Source: Paralithodes platypus (Eukaryota > Arthropoda > Malacostraca > Decapoda > Lithodidae). From it: a DNA stretch of 64,000 nucleotides. Both the position numbers and the translations under genes were made by a program. Positions 37,004 through 48,839 of the stretch are shown in pieces. Position 1 is the first letter of the stretch. The number at the start of each line of letters is the position of its first letter. The stretch is from NCBI GenBank assembly GCA_032716605.1, contig CM064572.1, positions 38,510,915-38,574,914 of the forward strand, read 5' to 3'. The notes under the pieces were generated by a model that was not told where the DNA came from, ran no database searches, and was given only the letters and a program-made list of their open reading frames with translations.

Positions 37004-37339
37004 TTAAAAACAATGCTCACCTCTAGATGTTGGTAATTGAAGAGATGGTTGTGCATCACATTTGATCCTTTGCAGTTGCTTTGGTAGAGGTATGCATAGC
37101 AGTTCATATTTTAGATGTCTTTCATATGCACTAGGGTAAAAATGTAAACTGCAAACCTTTGCATAATCAGCATTAATAAAGTCTTTCCTACTGCAAAGGT
37201 GAATCCACTTCTTCCTGTGACTCTCATTCTTAGGAAACTTGTGAAAAGAAAGATGCTTATCACTCTGTTTATTACTGTTTGAGAAATAATTAAACACTGC
37301 ACAGTTGCTGGGCATGTCTTCACACTTTAATATAACCAA
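37004..37339 (-). pseudogene. THAP-domain exon
   Basis: A zinc-coordinating THAP DNA-binding domain starts at the internal Met of MPSNCAVFNYF. It keeps the first Cys, the SFHKFPKN stretch, the conserved Trp (RKKWIHLC), the C-x2-H pair in VCSLHF and an AQPSLQLP segment at the AVPTIF position. The second zinc-binding Cys is replaced by Tyr (CAVFNY), so zinc binding is probably impaired. The coding sequence runs to a strong splice donor, AG-GTGAGC, at about 37017-37024, after which the frame soon stops. THAP domains form the first exon of P-element transposases and of related host genes. No transposase exon was recognised downstream, on the minus strand below 37000. Confidence 0.75.
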
Positions 37340-38103
37340 TCAATAAAGTTGGACACCAGGGTTATGCATATTTAATTCACTTAATTTGAGAGAGAGATGC
37401 ACGACCTTCACAAGTCAAATTAAAATGTAAAACTTGCAAACTAAACAAACCAAAATTGGGACAAGGACAATATAAAGTCAAATTAAATTATCAAAATCGC
37501 TATGTGGAAACAACGCTTACTAAAATGAAAATTATTAAATAAAAGAACACAATCCACCACATAGGGTGTACATTACTACATGAGCAAGTTAATCTGTTTC
37601 CCAAGCAAACTAATCGCACATATAACAACGCACTATCGTCACGTTAAAGGAAGTAGTCAAGTTTGGGAAGTCCGGGAGGTTCTGGCAAATTTTACTAAAC
37701 TCTGCATGAATAAAGAAACTACATGTTAAATGTCAAAATATTATTTAAAATCAAATTTGCAACATGACAAGACATTAACAATAGTACAAAATACAAATAT
37801 TGATAAGATATCTATACTATTACAAAATAATATATAAAATACAGTACAGCACTCACTAACGATAGTGCTATCGGGTAGGTACCTGTAAGCATAGCATGCC
37901 TCAAGTGACCCCTATCAATAACTACCCTACAAATAACCTACATTTATAGCACAAATAAACTAAGGAAATCGCAAAAGTAAGCAATTGATACTATCGACAA
38001 TGAATACATATAATATAAAGACAAATAATTGCAAAATATGAAGTAACAACAGATTTAAACAGAGTACTCTTTTAACAAGAACAATAAATTTAAAAAATCA
38101 TCA

Positions 38104-38134
<31 letters not shown>

Positions 38135-38189
38135 CAGACAAAAAACAATAAATACAGACACAAAGTAAGCAGAGGTTATACAAGAAACT
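37340..38189. other. A/T-rich non-coding stretch in element C
   Basis: It contains a pure A run at about 38110-38133. It lies between the RT stop and the THAP exon on the minus strand. No frame of note was found. Confidence 0.55.
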
Positions 38190-39179
38190 TCAAGTTAAAA
38201 ATGCTTGATTAAAATTATTGATGTCAAATTTTAGAATACAGTCACAATAATTGACCCTAAAAAGATTACATTTATGGAACAATTTACTTGCCTCAAAACC
38301 TCTGTCCACTAAGAGTCTGTATAGTAACCTAGCTCTAGCCCAAAAGTCATCTACTTTAGTGCAGATATTACAAAATCTTATTAATTGGGAATAAAAACAA
38401 TTATAAGTTATTTTACTATCGATATTACTACTAGGGAAAGGAAAGTTTATTACGTTAAAATTAAAATCATCAACTTTGTGATATACTTTAAGTATGCACT
38501 GTTCATTAACAATCTCTATATTTATATCAAGAAAATTTTCAACTTTATAATTTACGTTACATTGTGTGAGGGGAATATAATTAGGGTAAATAAGTTTAGC
38601 AACTTGATTAAAATTTAACAAATTGCAAACAAGAATATCATCAATATATCTACTATTATTACTTAACAGTTTAGCAAGTGCTAATTTTTCTGGGATTTTA
38701 TTTTTCTTGCTACTGTCAACTAAGTCTTTTATATATTTAAATTCTAAAGCAAGCAAGAATAAGTCTGCAATTAAAGGGCTAGCATTTCCACCCATAGGAA
38801 TTCCTAATATTTGTTTGAAAATGTATGGCCCGAATCTAACATAAGTATTGAAAAGGAGGAATTTAAGGGCATCTTTAAGTTTAGTTCTATCAAAATATAC
38901 AGAACTAGTGGGAGTAGAGCTAAGTGATGCATTATTAAAATATGTATAAACATTTATGAAATAATTACCATTCCCAACGAACCTGTCAAAGTGCAAATCT
39001 ATAATAAAGCAAAGCTCTGAATATACTAAATCTAAAGGCAAATTTGTATACAAAGTTGAAAAGTCGAAGCTATGTACCGAGGTAACTTTCGGCATGGTAT
39101 TTATTTTATCAATAACTTCTAACGAATTGTCAACACAAAGGGAGGGAGAGTACTGACCCTTGGTCAGTGAGGATGAGTG
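38190..39179 (-). pseudogene. Penelope-like reverse transcriptase, N-truncated
   Basis: A long open frame (Met at 39095, but in-frame coding extends upstream to about 39179). It has RT motifs of the Penelope-like type: SFDFSTLYTNLP (motif A region), ILGIPMGGNASPLIADLF (motif B) and SRYIDDILV (catalytic YxDD type), then FLDINIEI and DDFNFNVINFPFPSSNID. The frame before the ATG (CVDNSLEVIDKIN) also looks like RT, so the ATG is not the true start. The N-terminus is missing because the frame runs into element C's right terminus. No GIY-YIG endonuclease was seen. The core is intact, without internal stops. The family placement is from motif memory, and clade analysis is not possible here. Confidence 0.75.
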
Positions 39180-39752
39180 ACGTCACTATGGGAAACTGAC
39201 CATTTTTGGGTCGCCTGGTCGCCTGGTGGACCCTGTAGACTGTCGTACTAACCTGGGTGTTTACTTTCGCTTTCAATTCACCTCGTGTCTCCCATACTGA
39301 GACTGTATTTTATTTCTTTATTGTGTTTCTCATTCACGTTAAGACACTCGACTCATATCGATTGTTATTATTAAGGGTTATTATTTCTATGTGCATGTTC
39401 TACTTTTGTTGCCACTTTATTTACTGATACCTATAACCACAGTTGAAGAGCAATTGCTCCCCATTCATGATCTACCTATGCCTTGTATTTCTTGCTTCAT
39501 AGTTCCAATAATTATCCAGGTGAAGCTGAATTCTGAGTTTCAGGTATATACCGGTATATATCTTTGAATAAACTTGTGTATAATTGTTATGTGTGTTGTT
39601 ATAGAGTTCTGTATTATCCTGATTGAATACCTATTTTGTGCTAGTAAGAGCGTGTTTGGTGTGACCCTGTTGGGCTATGGGTCTATAAGTCCATAATTGG
39701 ATTTTTGTGGAGACTATATCACGAGTTGTAAGTATTACAACCCGACATAACA

Positions 39753-39815
39753 CTATCTATCTACCTACCTACCTACCTATATCTATCTATTTATCTATCT
39801 ATCTACACCAACCTA
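39753..39815. repeat. (CTAT/CTAC)n microsatellite
   Basis: Begins exactly at the 3' LTR end of element A. Confidence 0.85.
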
Positions 39816-39956
39816 CCTGCCCTCTCACAGGTACGGTATATAATATATATAGTCTCCCCAGCACTCTCAACAACATACAGTGTCATCAATAATACATAAT
39901 AATCACAACCAGCCTCTCTAACCTAGGCTTCATAACATACCCTGTGGGCTCTCTCC

Positions 39957-40176
39957 CTCGTGTTAAATATCCAGTTGGGCTCATGTTTGATCTGAGGCCA
40001 CCAAAACTTACATACACACTCTCTCTCTCTCGCTGTGTTAAATATCCAGCTGGGTTAAAAATGTTTGATTTGAGGCCACCAAAACTTACATACACACTCT
40101 CTCTCTCTCTCTCGCTCGTGTTAAATATCCAGCTGGGTTAATGTTTGATCTGAGACCACCAAAACTTACATACACA

Positions 40177-40210
<34 letters not shown>

Positions 40211-40343
40211 CGTGTTAAATATACAGCTGGGTTAATGTTTGATCTGAGGCCACCAAAACTTACATACACACTCTCTCTCTCTTTCGCTCGTGTTAAATAT
40301 CCAGTTGGGTTAATATTTGATCTGAGGCCACCACAACGTACTC

Positions 40344-40390
<47 letters not shown>
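39957..40390. repeat. About 95-bp tandem array with (CT)n cores
   Basis: Five units of GTGTTAAATATCCAGYTGGG, then TTTGATCTGAGGCCACCA, then AACTTACATACACA and a CT run. The CT run differs in length between units, from about 8 to more than 40 bases. Confidence 0.9.
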
Positions 40391-40475
40391 GCCCTGCGTA
40401 AGTCACCGTACAGGGGCGCCGACGACAAGAAAGTTCGACCGACCAACCCATTAATTTGGTAGGTCCCTCCAAGTT

Positions 40476-41189
<714 letters not shown>

Positions 41190-41375
41190 GATGGGTTGTG
41201 GTTCTGGTCCCCCTTCTTTCTCATGCTTAGCTCCTTTAGTTTTCACATTGTTAGACGTTCAGCCCATGAGTTTGGCGATTTTAAGACTTTTCGCCCCTTT
41301 TCAGAGTCAATGTTACGACTTTTCGTGTCATTTAGGTGTCGATATTTTCCTGGCGAGCTATAGCGAGCCTGCAAA
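41190..41375 (+). repeat. R1 interspersed repeat copy
   Basis: CCCCCTTCTTTCTCATGCTTAG, TTTTAAGACTTTTCGCCCC and CTGGCGAGCTATAGCGAGCC modules in family order, without the distal block. Confidence 0.65.
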
Positions 41376-41842
41376 ACTTAGTTGATTAATAATGGATTAA
41401 TAAATGAATACATTATTTACATAAAATAGTCCGATATACAAACTCAGGTGATAAATACGGGATGAATACAAAAAAAATATACACTAGTTACATATAATAG
41501 CAAGAAATACTAACAATAGGTGATACATAGCAGATGAATACAAATGGATCCATTAGTTACATAAAATTGTCAAAATTACAGAACTTAGGTGAACAAATAA
41601 TTAATATATACAAAATTAATCCACAAGATACGAAAGCAGAACTAAAATGAACTATGAGAACTTCAGCGCTAAACAAATATTTTACCTCCATCGCCTCAAG
41701 ACCTCAGCTCAGGTGTTTTATTGATCCTATTTGGTCCGGAAGGGGTGCTTTTAGGCCTCCTTGTTTTGCTTCATTAATTTGGAGTTTATAAGACGCTTCC
41801 CCATGAGTTTCGAGGTTTTAAGACGCTTCACCCCATGAGTAC
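41376..41842. other. A/T-rich non-coding stretch
   Basis: Weak direct repeats of GATGAATACA...TAGTTACATA-type motifs and two TTTTAAGACGCTTC blocks near 41785-41830. No gene. Confidence 0.45.
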
Positions 41843-42664
41843 AAAGTACAAAGGAGTACAAAGGAAATCAAGCAACAACAGGTCTAGTGACCCTTCTAGG
41901 CTGCTTGTCCTCCAAAACACTGAGGATCAAGTGTCCAAACAGTGGTTTAGAGTGGGTAAGGGAACTACTGCCATGGAACTAATGTCCGTGGCAGTACTAG
42001 GAAGTTAGTAGGGGACATATGGGTTAGTAACTGAGGGGAGGATAAAATAAAGTTATTCATTTACAAACGCAGTCAGTCGCGGGTTTGATGCGAAATATTT
42101 GTCTAGGCGGAGTTAAAATGAATCAACAGTGCTGCAGTGTATAACGTCTCGGGGAAGCCCATTCCATAAGTTGACAACTCGATTGAAGAAGAAATTCTTA
42201 GATTCGTGTGAGTTAAAAGATTTACCAATAATTTTGCAACCGTTTCCCCGCGTGTAATTAGATTGGTCGATAGTGAAGTACTTACTACAGTTCATATTGT
42301 CGATGCCTTTGATGATTTTGAACACTTGAATTAAGTCGCCTCTTAATCTGCGCTGGGTTAAAGGAAATAGATTTAATTCTCTAAGACGCTCTTCGTATGG
42401 TTTGTTCTTTAGGCTAGGTATCATTTTGGTAACTCTACGTTGAACTCGTTCTAGCTTGTTTATGTCTTTTTGGTAATAAGGGCACCAGCATTGAACGCAG
42501 TATTCCAGAAGAGGGCGGACTAAGGAATTGTAAAGGGTTAGGATAACGTCTTTGGATTTATGCTCAAATGACCTGCCTATAAAGCCAATTATTTTGTTTG
42601 CCTTCTTAACAACTTCTGAACATTGTTGACTCGGTTTTAGGTTACTCGATATGAGGTTTGGCAA
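41843..42664 (-). pseudogene. LINE 3' fragment, RT C-terminus and 3' UTR
   Basis: A minus-strand CR1/Jockey-like LINE that is 5'-truncated. The coding part (42113-42664) gives the thumb and C-terminus: RPLLEYCVQCWCPYYQKD, LERVQRRVTKMIPSLKNK and FFFNRVVNLWNGLPRDVI. The 3' UTR (41843-42112) ends in GTACAAAG-type repeats. A close relative lies at 48840-49664 and is truncated near the same place. The RT catalytic region is absent. Confidence 0.82.
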
Positions 42665-42924
42665 TAATATGACGCTTCAGCGTATTCTTATAAATTAGCA
42701 ACCTTATAAATTAGAAGCAAAAAAACGGTCGACGTGGGATACTTTTCTATCCGTTAATGTACACATTTAGCTTGAAAGGGGTCTAAGTTGACTTTATTTT
42801 TTTTATTTTTTATTTTTTATTTTTTTAAATAGATTGAAGAAAGGCGTTTTGTTAGCATAAGGGACAAACTAAAATACACTGCTCGAATATGGAAAGGCAA
42901 GCATAACCTTCAAACAATAATTAA

Positions 42925-43304
42925 GGGGGGTCACCGGCTTTTTTATCTTTCTCTCCTTTTCTATCTTTCCCTGGCTTGTATCCATTCGGCCCCATTCAGC
43001 CAACTGTTTTAAGATGTTTATCCCCATCCAGGTGTTGATTTCTTCCTGGCGAGCGATAGCGACCCAGCATTGTATGGAGAAATCCGGTTTTGCCGGAGAA
43101 ATTGTTCTATCGAAAAATGTACTAATTTAGCTTGCTGTCAAAACAAAAATATAAATATTCTGGCTCGCTACCGCTCACCAGGAAAATATTGACACCTAGA
43201 TGGGGGTAAACGTCTTAAAATAGTAGGATGAATAGGGCCGAATGGATACAAGCCAGGGAAATTAGAAAAAAGGAGTACAAGAGAATAAAAGCCGGTGACC
43301 CCCC
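42925..43304. mobile_element. 380-bp palindromic TTAA-flanked R1 MITE
   Basis: TTAA at 42921-42924 and 43305-43308 flanks inverted termini GGGGGGTCACCGGC and GCCGGTGACCCCCC. The inverted similarity extends well inward: ATCCATTCGGCCC-type and CCAGGTGTTGAT...CTGGCGAGCGATAGCGA blocks face their complements at 43155-43265. It is therefore a fold-back element made of two opposed R1 arms. Non-coding. Confidence 0.85.
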
Positions 43305-43306
43305 TT

Positions 43307-43515
43307 AAACAAAATATCATAATATCCCGCAAGACCTAAGTTCAGATTTTTATTAAGGAGGTGCAACAATAATTAAACAAAATATCATAATATCCAGCAA
43401 GACCTCAGCTCAGATTTTTATTAAGCAGGTGTAACAATAATTAGACAAAATATCATAATAACCCGCAAGAGAGAGAGAAAGAGAGAGAGAGAGAGATTTA
43501 TATTAAGGAGGTGGT
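43307..43515. repeat. About 66-bp tandem repeat, three units
   Basis: Units start AAACAAAATATCATAATA and contain CAAGACCT...CAGATTTTTATTAAG. In the third unit the middle is replaced by a young (GA)n run near 43469-43495. Confidence 0.75.
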
Positions 43516-43740
43516 AATAGGAATTCTGTTTATGACTTGTTCAAAGGGAACTCGGGGCACAAGAAATGGAAGAATAAAATGCTGACAAATACGAGGCTTG
43601 AGAGATGAAACGTGGGAATCTTTGGAATAAAACTGATAGCCTAAGTTCTTGTTGTTCAATGTACCGACACAGAGACTTAAAATGTGTGAAAGTGTAGAGT
43701 ATATAATTTTATAAAATGCGATATATGTACATGTTATAAT

Positions 43741-43887
<147 letters not shown>

Positions 43888-44184
43888 CACCACACCAACG
43901 CGAAGCTACACGAACGTCAAATAAACTAGGAATGAGAAAAGAGGTCAGAGGCTCTCCAAAGACGGAATGCCGGAGGGGAAAGCTCTTCAAAGGTCGGCTA
44001 TTCCTATATAATTCAAAGGGGAAATTCCACAGGAGCAGGATAGGCAGAATAGAATGAGCTGAAAGGACCATGTCAACCATGGCAGTCAACAAATCTTAGA
44101 TCAATGTTGAAATAACTTTGAAAAGTTGGCAGAATTAATGTAAACACCATATGAGGAGGGGCACTTTATTGACAACGCTTTGCA

Positions 44185-44221
44185 GATAGCTTCTTCAGGT
44201 CACTGACCTGAAGAAGCTATC
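44185..44221. repeat. 37-bp near-perfect hairpin
   Basis: The arms GATAGCTTCTTCAGGTCA and TGACCTGAAGAAGCTATC are separated by a single C. Weaker pairing extends the arms outward (CGCTTTGCA against TGTGAAACG). No promoter or coding context. Confidence 0.85.
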
Positions 44222-44499
44222 TGTGAAACGTCTTTAATATCCTATAGCAATGCCTAGTTACACTCGGATATCATAGTCTCTAGCCCACTCATAAATATTC
44301 GTGGACCCACTATGTTTTTCTGTATGCAATTATAACTTTCTGGAATTGATTTTTTTTTATATAATTTGCTTTTCAATAAATACTGTAGTTTATACAGTTT
44401 TGTAGTTAACGCATATAAAATTATATCTATAAATTAGTTTCCAGAGATATACTTCCATAAGTAGGAATATGTGAAGTCCACCAATATTTCTGGGCGGGC
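44222..44499. other. Non-coding A/T-rich stretch
   Basis: Nothing recognised. Confidence 0.5.
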
Positions 44500-44665
44500 T
44501 AGAGAGTCACTAAGGCATCCAAGTGTAGCAGGAGGAAGTAAGGAAGGAGGTGGAGGGAGGGAGGAAGGAATGTGCACCGGTACTGAGAAGAAAAAGAAGA
44601 AAGGCAAGAAGGAAAGAAGGAAGGAGGTGGAGGTGGAGGAAGGAAGGAAGGAAGGAAGGTGTGCT
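44500..44665. repeat. GGAA/GGAGG purine-rich tract
   Basis: Degenerate GGAAGGAAGG and GGAGGTGGAGG runs. The Lys/Glu-rich frame is an artefact. Confidence 0.8.
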
Positions 44666-45185
44666 GGAAGATAAAGAACGTCATGGTACAGCATTCTTGG
44701 GGAGAGTTGAGCATAAAACTACATATACCATCAGCAGTCTCTCTCGTTCTCGCTCTGGTGGGTATGTATGTATGTGTTATACACTGTATGTATATATGCA
44801 ACTATCTATCTATCGCATGTAATACAGAATAACACGATAAGGAAGAAAAAACACTGGTATAATATCGTATATAAACACACACTGCATATATATATATATA
44901 TAAGTAAAATAATATATGGTCATGACCGTACTATCTACTTGCGTTAGTCCGATATCTTGTCACTGTGTCATGACATAGGCATTATATTAAAGACCCCAGT
45001 TCAAGAGTACTTGAACAGAACTTCATCACCGAGTAATACAACGATCAGGATAGTCGAGTACCGGTAGCTAAAACCTACTCGCGTTAGTCCGATAAGATAC
45101 CCAGTGTCCTAATACTGAGGAAGCTTATTTAAGATCTCATACACATGGTGAGCAGGAACAGAAATCTCTAATTGACTACGCCATG
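44666..45185. other. Non-coding stretch
   Basis: Short TA runs near 44888-44902 and two ACTCGCGTTAGTCCGAT-like repeats (about 44936 and 45073). Nothing else was seen. Confidence 0.5.
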
Positions 45186-47640
45186 ATGGACTCCGGACTA
45201 AAAGGAAGAATTTTAGATTCAAAAGTTGTACTAGGTATGCTGACGGGATCAGACCACTATACAGTGCTGACAAAAGTGAGGATAAGGAAGGAGTGGAAAT
45301 ATGAGAGGAAAGAGAGAAAACTGACAGTAGAAAGAATAAAATAATGTGAGAAAATTAAATGAAGAATGTAATGCAACAAAATACAAGGACATCCTGAAAG
45401 AGACTATAAAGGACATGGATGTTATGATAGATCTAGGAAATACTATAGACGAAGTATGGAAAGGTACGAGAGACTCCATGATTAAAGCAGCTGAGAAAGT
45501 ATGTGGGAAAAAAACATTTAAAATGTGGAAGAAGAAAGGTAACGCATGGTTTAGCAAAGAGATAGAAGAAATAGGGAAAAAGAAGAAAGAGTTGAGAAAG
45601 AGTATGTTGCAAAAGAATATACCTAGAGAAACTAGAGATGCGATGAAAGAAGAATATAAAAACTTGAAACAAAGAGTGAAGAGGACGATACAAGACGCTA
45701 AAATGAAGACAGATGGGGAATATGGGAAAAAGATTAGTGAACAGTTTCTGAATGACAGGAAAGCATACTACAGAGCTGTGAAAGAAGCCAGAGGGAAGAA
45801 GACTGAGTGAGAGTGTCTCAGGTGGTAGGATGAGGGACATGAATGGGGAAGTGGTAGAGGGTGATGGTGTGGTGAAAGTATGGAAAGATAATTTTAGTAG
45901 CTTAGCTGTAAAGAGTAGAGGGAAGGCAAAGATTTCATCCATAGGAATGGAGAGAGGTAGAATAAACAGGGTAGTTGAAAGCCAGATAAGCAGAGAAGTA
46001 AAAGAAGCAATCAATAGACTTAAAATGGGCAAAGCTGCTGGATTAGAAAACATCCCACGTGAAATGCTGAGATATGGAGGAGAAGAAGCTGTTGACATAA
46101 TGCATAGGTTATGATTGTAAATTAGCATGGGAAAAGGAAAGTGTACCAGAGGACTGGAGGAAAGCAGTGATAGTACCCTTGTACAAAGGGAAGAGTAGTA
46201 AAGAAGAGTGTAAGAATTATAGGGGAATTAGCTTGCTTAGCATACCTGGAAAGGTACACGCAAGAGTACCGGTAGTAACAGAGAGTCTACAGAAGCTAAT
46301 GGATGACAAAATAGGCGAGGAACAGGGAAGTTTCAGAAAGGGCAGGGGCTGCGTTGACCAGATAGCCTCAATGCGATTGTTGGAAGAGAAGTATCTGGCC
46401 AAGAACAGAAAACTCTATGCAGCATTCATGGATTTGGAAAAAGCCTACGACAAAGTAGACTGGGAGAGTCTGTGGGATATGTTAACAGTATATGGTGTGG
46501 GAGGAAAATTGCTAATGGCAGTAAAATCTGTTTATAGGAATGCAATGGCAAATGTGAAGGTAGGGGATAAGTTAAGTGAAAGTTTTGAGGTCAATGTAGG
46601 TGTAAGACAGGGATGTGTCATGTCAGCTTGATTGTTCAATATATACTTGAATGGAGTGATTAGAGAATGTAGGGCTGGATCAATGGGTGTGGGAGCTAGA
46701 CTGGAATCAGAGGGAAGAACATGAAAGGTTTTAACATGCCTATATGCGGACGATGCAGTCCTGTTGGCGGAAAATGCGGAAGAACTTCACTGACTTTGAC
46801 AGAGTATGTGAAAAGAGAAAGTTAAAGGTCAATGTAGGGAAATGTAATGTAATAGTGTTTGAGAGAAGAATGCATGAAACCATAGATTTTAAGGAAACAT
46901 ATAAAATAAAGAAAGAACATGAGAAAAGTTGTAAACTAAAAATAAAAAATGAAGTACTGGAGGAGGTTGAAAGTTTCAAACATTTGGGAGCTGTACTATG
47001 CAAATATGGTAAAATGGAGAGTCAGATAAAAGAGAGAAAAATGCAAGGGAGAAAGGTGATTGGAGAACTTGATAGTATTCTCAAAGGAAGAATGGTTAGC
47101 CAGGAAGTCAAAAAGTCTCTGAGAAACAGTGTGCTGCTCCCAACACTCTCGTATGGAAGCGAAACATGGACAGCAAGTGACGAGGACCTCTCCAAACTGA
47201 GAGCTGTGGAGATGAGCTTTTTCAGAATGGCAGCTGGCATGAATATGCTAGATGGGCCAAGTAATAGGGAAATGTACGAGTCCTTTGGAATGGAAGAGCA
47301 GGCTTTGGGCATTGATTGTGGTGTGGTTGAGTGGATAAAGAGAAGTACTTTGAGGTGGTATGGTCATGTTCAGAGAATGGATGAAGACAGAATGCCAAGA
47401 AAGATATATGAGAGTCAGGTGAGTGGAATCGCTAGTAGTGGAAGACCACCTATGGTATGGGAAATGAAAGTGGAAAAATATATTGAAGAAAAATTTCCAC
47501 GTAGTGGAAGGGGCATTGTGGCACGGGCAAGGGAGGCATGTCTTGACAAAGTAGCTTGGAGACGTTTCTGTCATGGCCATCCTCTAGCGGGGGTTTCCCA
47601 GGGGGAAACAAGACGTCGGAGATGATAATGATGATGATAC
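45186..47640 (+). pseudogene. RTE-like LINE copy 1, 5'-truncated
   Basis: A non-LTR retrotransposon whose first coding words are the end of an APE-type endonuclease (GSDHYTVLTKV, about 45245-45280). Next comes a Lys/Glu-rich linker (45346-45810). The RT shows NYRGISLLSIPGK, GFRKGRG-type SFRKGRGCVDQI, AAFMDLEKAYDKVDWESLW and GVRQGCVMS (46190-46628). A TGA at 46629-46631 falls where MSPWLF is usual. The catalytic LYADDAVLL box is at about 46738-46765 in another frame. The C-terminal part (46744-47625) has LSYGSETWTA and LRWYGHVQRM, typical of the RTE/BovB-like group. The 3' end is a GATAAT/GATGAT simple repeat. Several frameshifts and stops make it dead. Confidence 0.85.
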
Positions 47641-48839
47641 CCATGGAGGGGGTCTGTCTGATCATTATGTAGTAGTAGCTAAGGTTAGGATACAAAATAA
47701 GTGGGTGAGGAGAGCTGGAGGGAGGCGAGAGGAAGGTGGAATGGTGAGGAGGGTGGAGAGGCTACAGGAGGAGGAAATCAGGGAAGAGTACAGGAGAGCA
47801 GTAGAAAGACGACTAGGTGGGTTCGACCTGGAAGATATGAAGGAAGTGGAGGAGATGAGCAAGGTGTTTAAGGAAGAGATCTGTGCAGCATGTGAGGAAG
47901 TGTGTGGAGGGAGGGGAGTGAAAGGTACGGCATGGTGGACAGAAGAGGTAAAAATAGCTGTGGAAGACAAGAAGAAAGCGTATAGAGAGTGGTTGGGTAG
48001 TAGAGGGAATGAAGAGTTGAAAAGGCAGAAACGAGCGAGGTATGTGGAGAGAAAGAGAGTGGTGAAGAGAGTAGTGAAGGAAAGTAAGAGAAGAGTAGAT
48101 GAGGAATTTGGAAGGAATCTGAGTGTAAAATGGAGGGAGTGTAAGAAATTGTTCTGGAAAGAAGTCCAGAAAGTTAGGGAATGTAGCAAGAGAAACAGTA
48201 AGGGTGTGAAAGATAAGAATGGGAGAATGCTAGCTGAGAAGCAAGAGAGAGTCGAAAGATGGAGGGAGTACTTCAACAAGTTGCTAAATGTAAGGAATGA
48301 AGAGCCAGCAACCATAGTTGGATATGGTATGGGAGGAAGAAGAGGAGAAGTAGTGGAGGAGGAGGTGGGGATCAGGAGGTCAGAAGTGTGGGAAGCCATG
48401 AAAAGAGTGAAGTTGGGGAAAGCACCAGGAACAGATGGAGTGTGTGGGGAAATGAGGTATGGTGGTGAGATAGTGATCGAATGGGTATGGAAAATGTGCA
48501 AACTAGCATGGGAGAAGGGGAGTGCACCCGATGACTGGATGACTGGAAGACTGGCATAATAGTCCCCCTATAAAAGGGCAAAGGGGAAAGAGAAGTGTGT
48601 GGTAACCACCGAGGAATATGTATTTTAAGCGTAGTAGGGAAGGTGTACAGTAGGGTAGTAATTGAGAGAGTGAGAACAGAGAAATGGATAGGCGACGAGC
48701 AGGTAAGGGAGGTTTTAGGAAGGGAAGAGGATGTGTAGATCAGATTTTTACCCTGAATTGTGTTGTGGAGAAATATCTGGAGAAGCAAAAAAGGGTGTAT
48801 GTTGCCTTTATGGACTTGGAGAAGGCCTATGACAGAGTG

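Larger units (their letters stand above)
30781..39240. mobile_element. Element C: inverted-end insertion with THAP and RT
   Basis: An 8.46-kb block is inserted in element A's 3' LTR. CTGTCGTACTAAC flanks it on both sides (30768-30780 and 39240-39252), and the 5' LTR has one copy of this sequence. Its ends are inverted. The left has CACAGTCTACAG, then GGTCCACCAGGCGACCC. The right, read in reverse, has the same two blocks, plus GTGACGTCA further in. The right terminus overlaps the duplication, so the true duplication may be 10-13 bp. Inside are a CR1-like LINE (31185-36142), a THAP exon (37004-37339, minus) and an RT (38190-39179, minus). The superfamily is not certain. A P-like element is one possibility, because of the THAP domain. 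Confidence 0.6.
17679..39752 (+). mobile_element. Element A 3' LTR, split by two insertions
   Basis: The LTR is read in three pieces: 17679-19198, 30511-30780 and 39241-39752. They align end to end with the 5' LTR. It ends CCGACATAACA at 39752, like the 5' LTR at 13800. The gaps are element B (19199-30510) and element C (30781-39240), each flanked by a target duplication. The LTR itself is non-coding. Confidence 0.75.

Noticed and set aside
44193..44235. Hammerhead ribozyme
   Set aside because: CTGAAGA and GAAAC are present with a following GTC, but the intervening bases cannot form stem II, so it is kept only as a weak note.
44471..44674. Lys/Glu/Gly-rich protein in the purine tract
   Set aside because: It is a low-complexity artefact of GGAA-type repeats.
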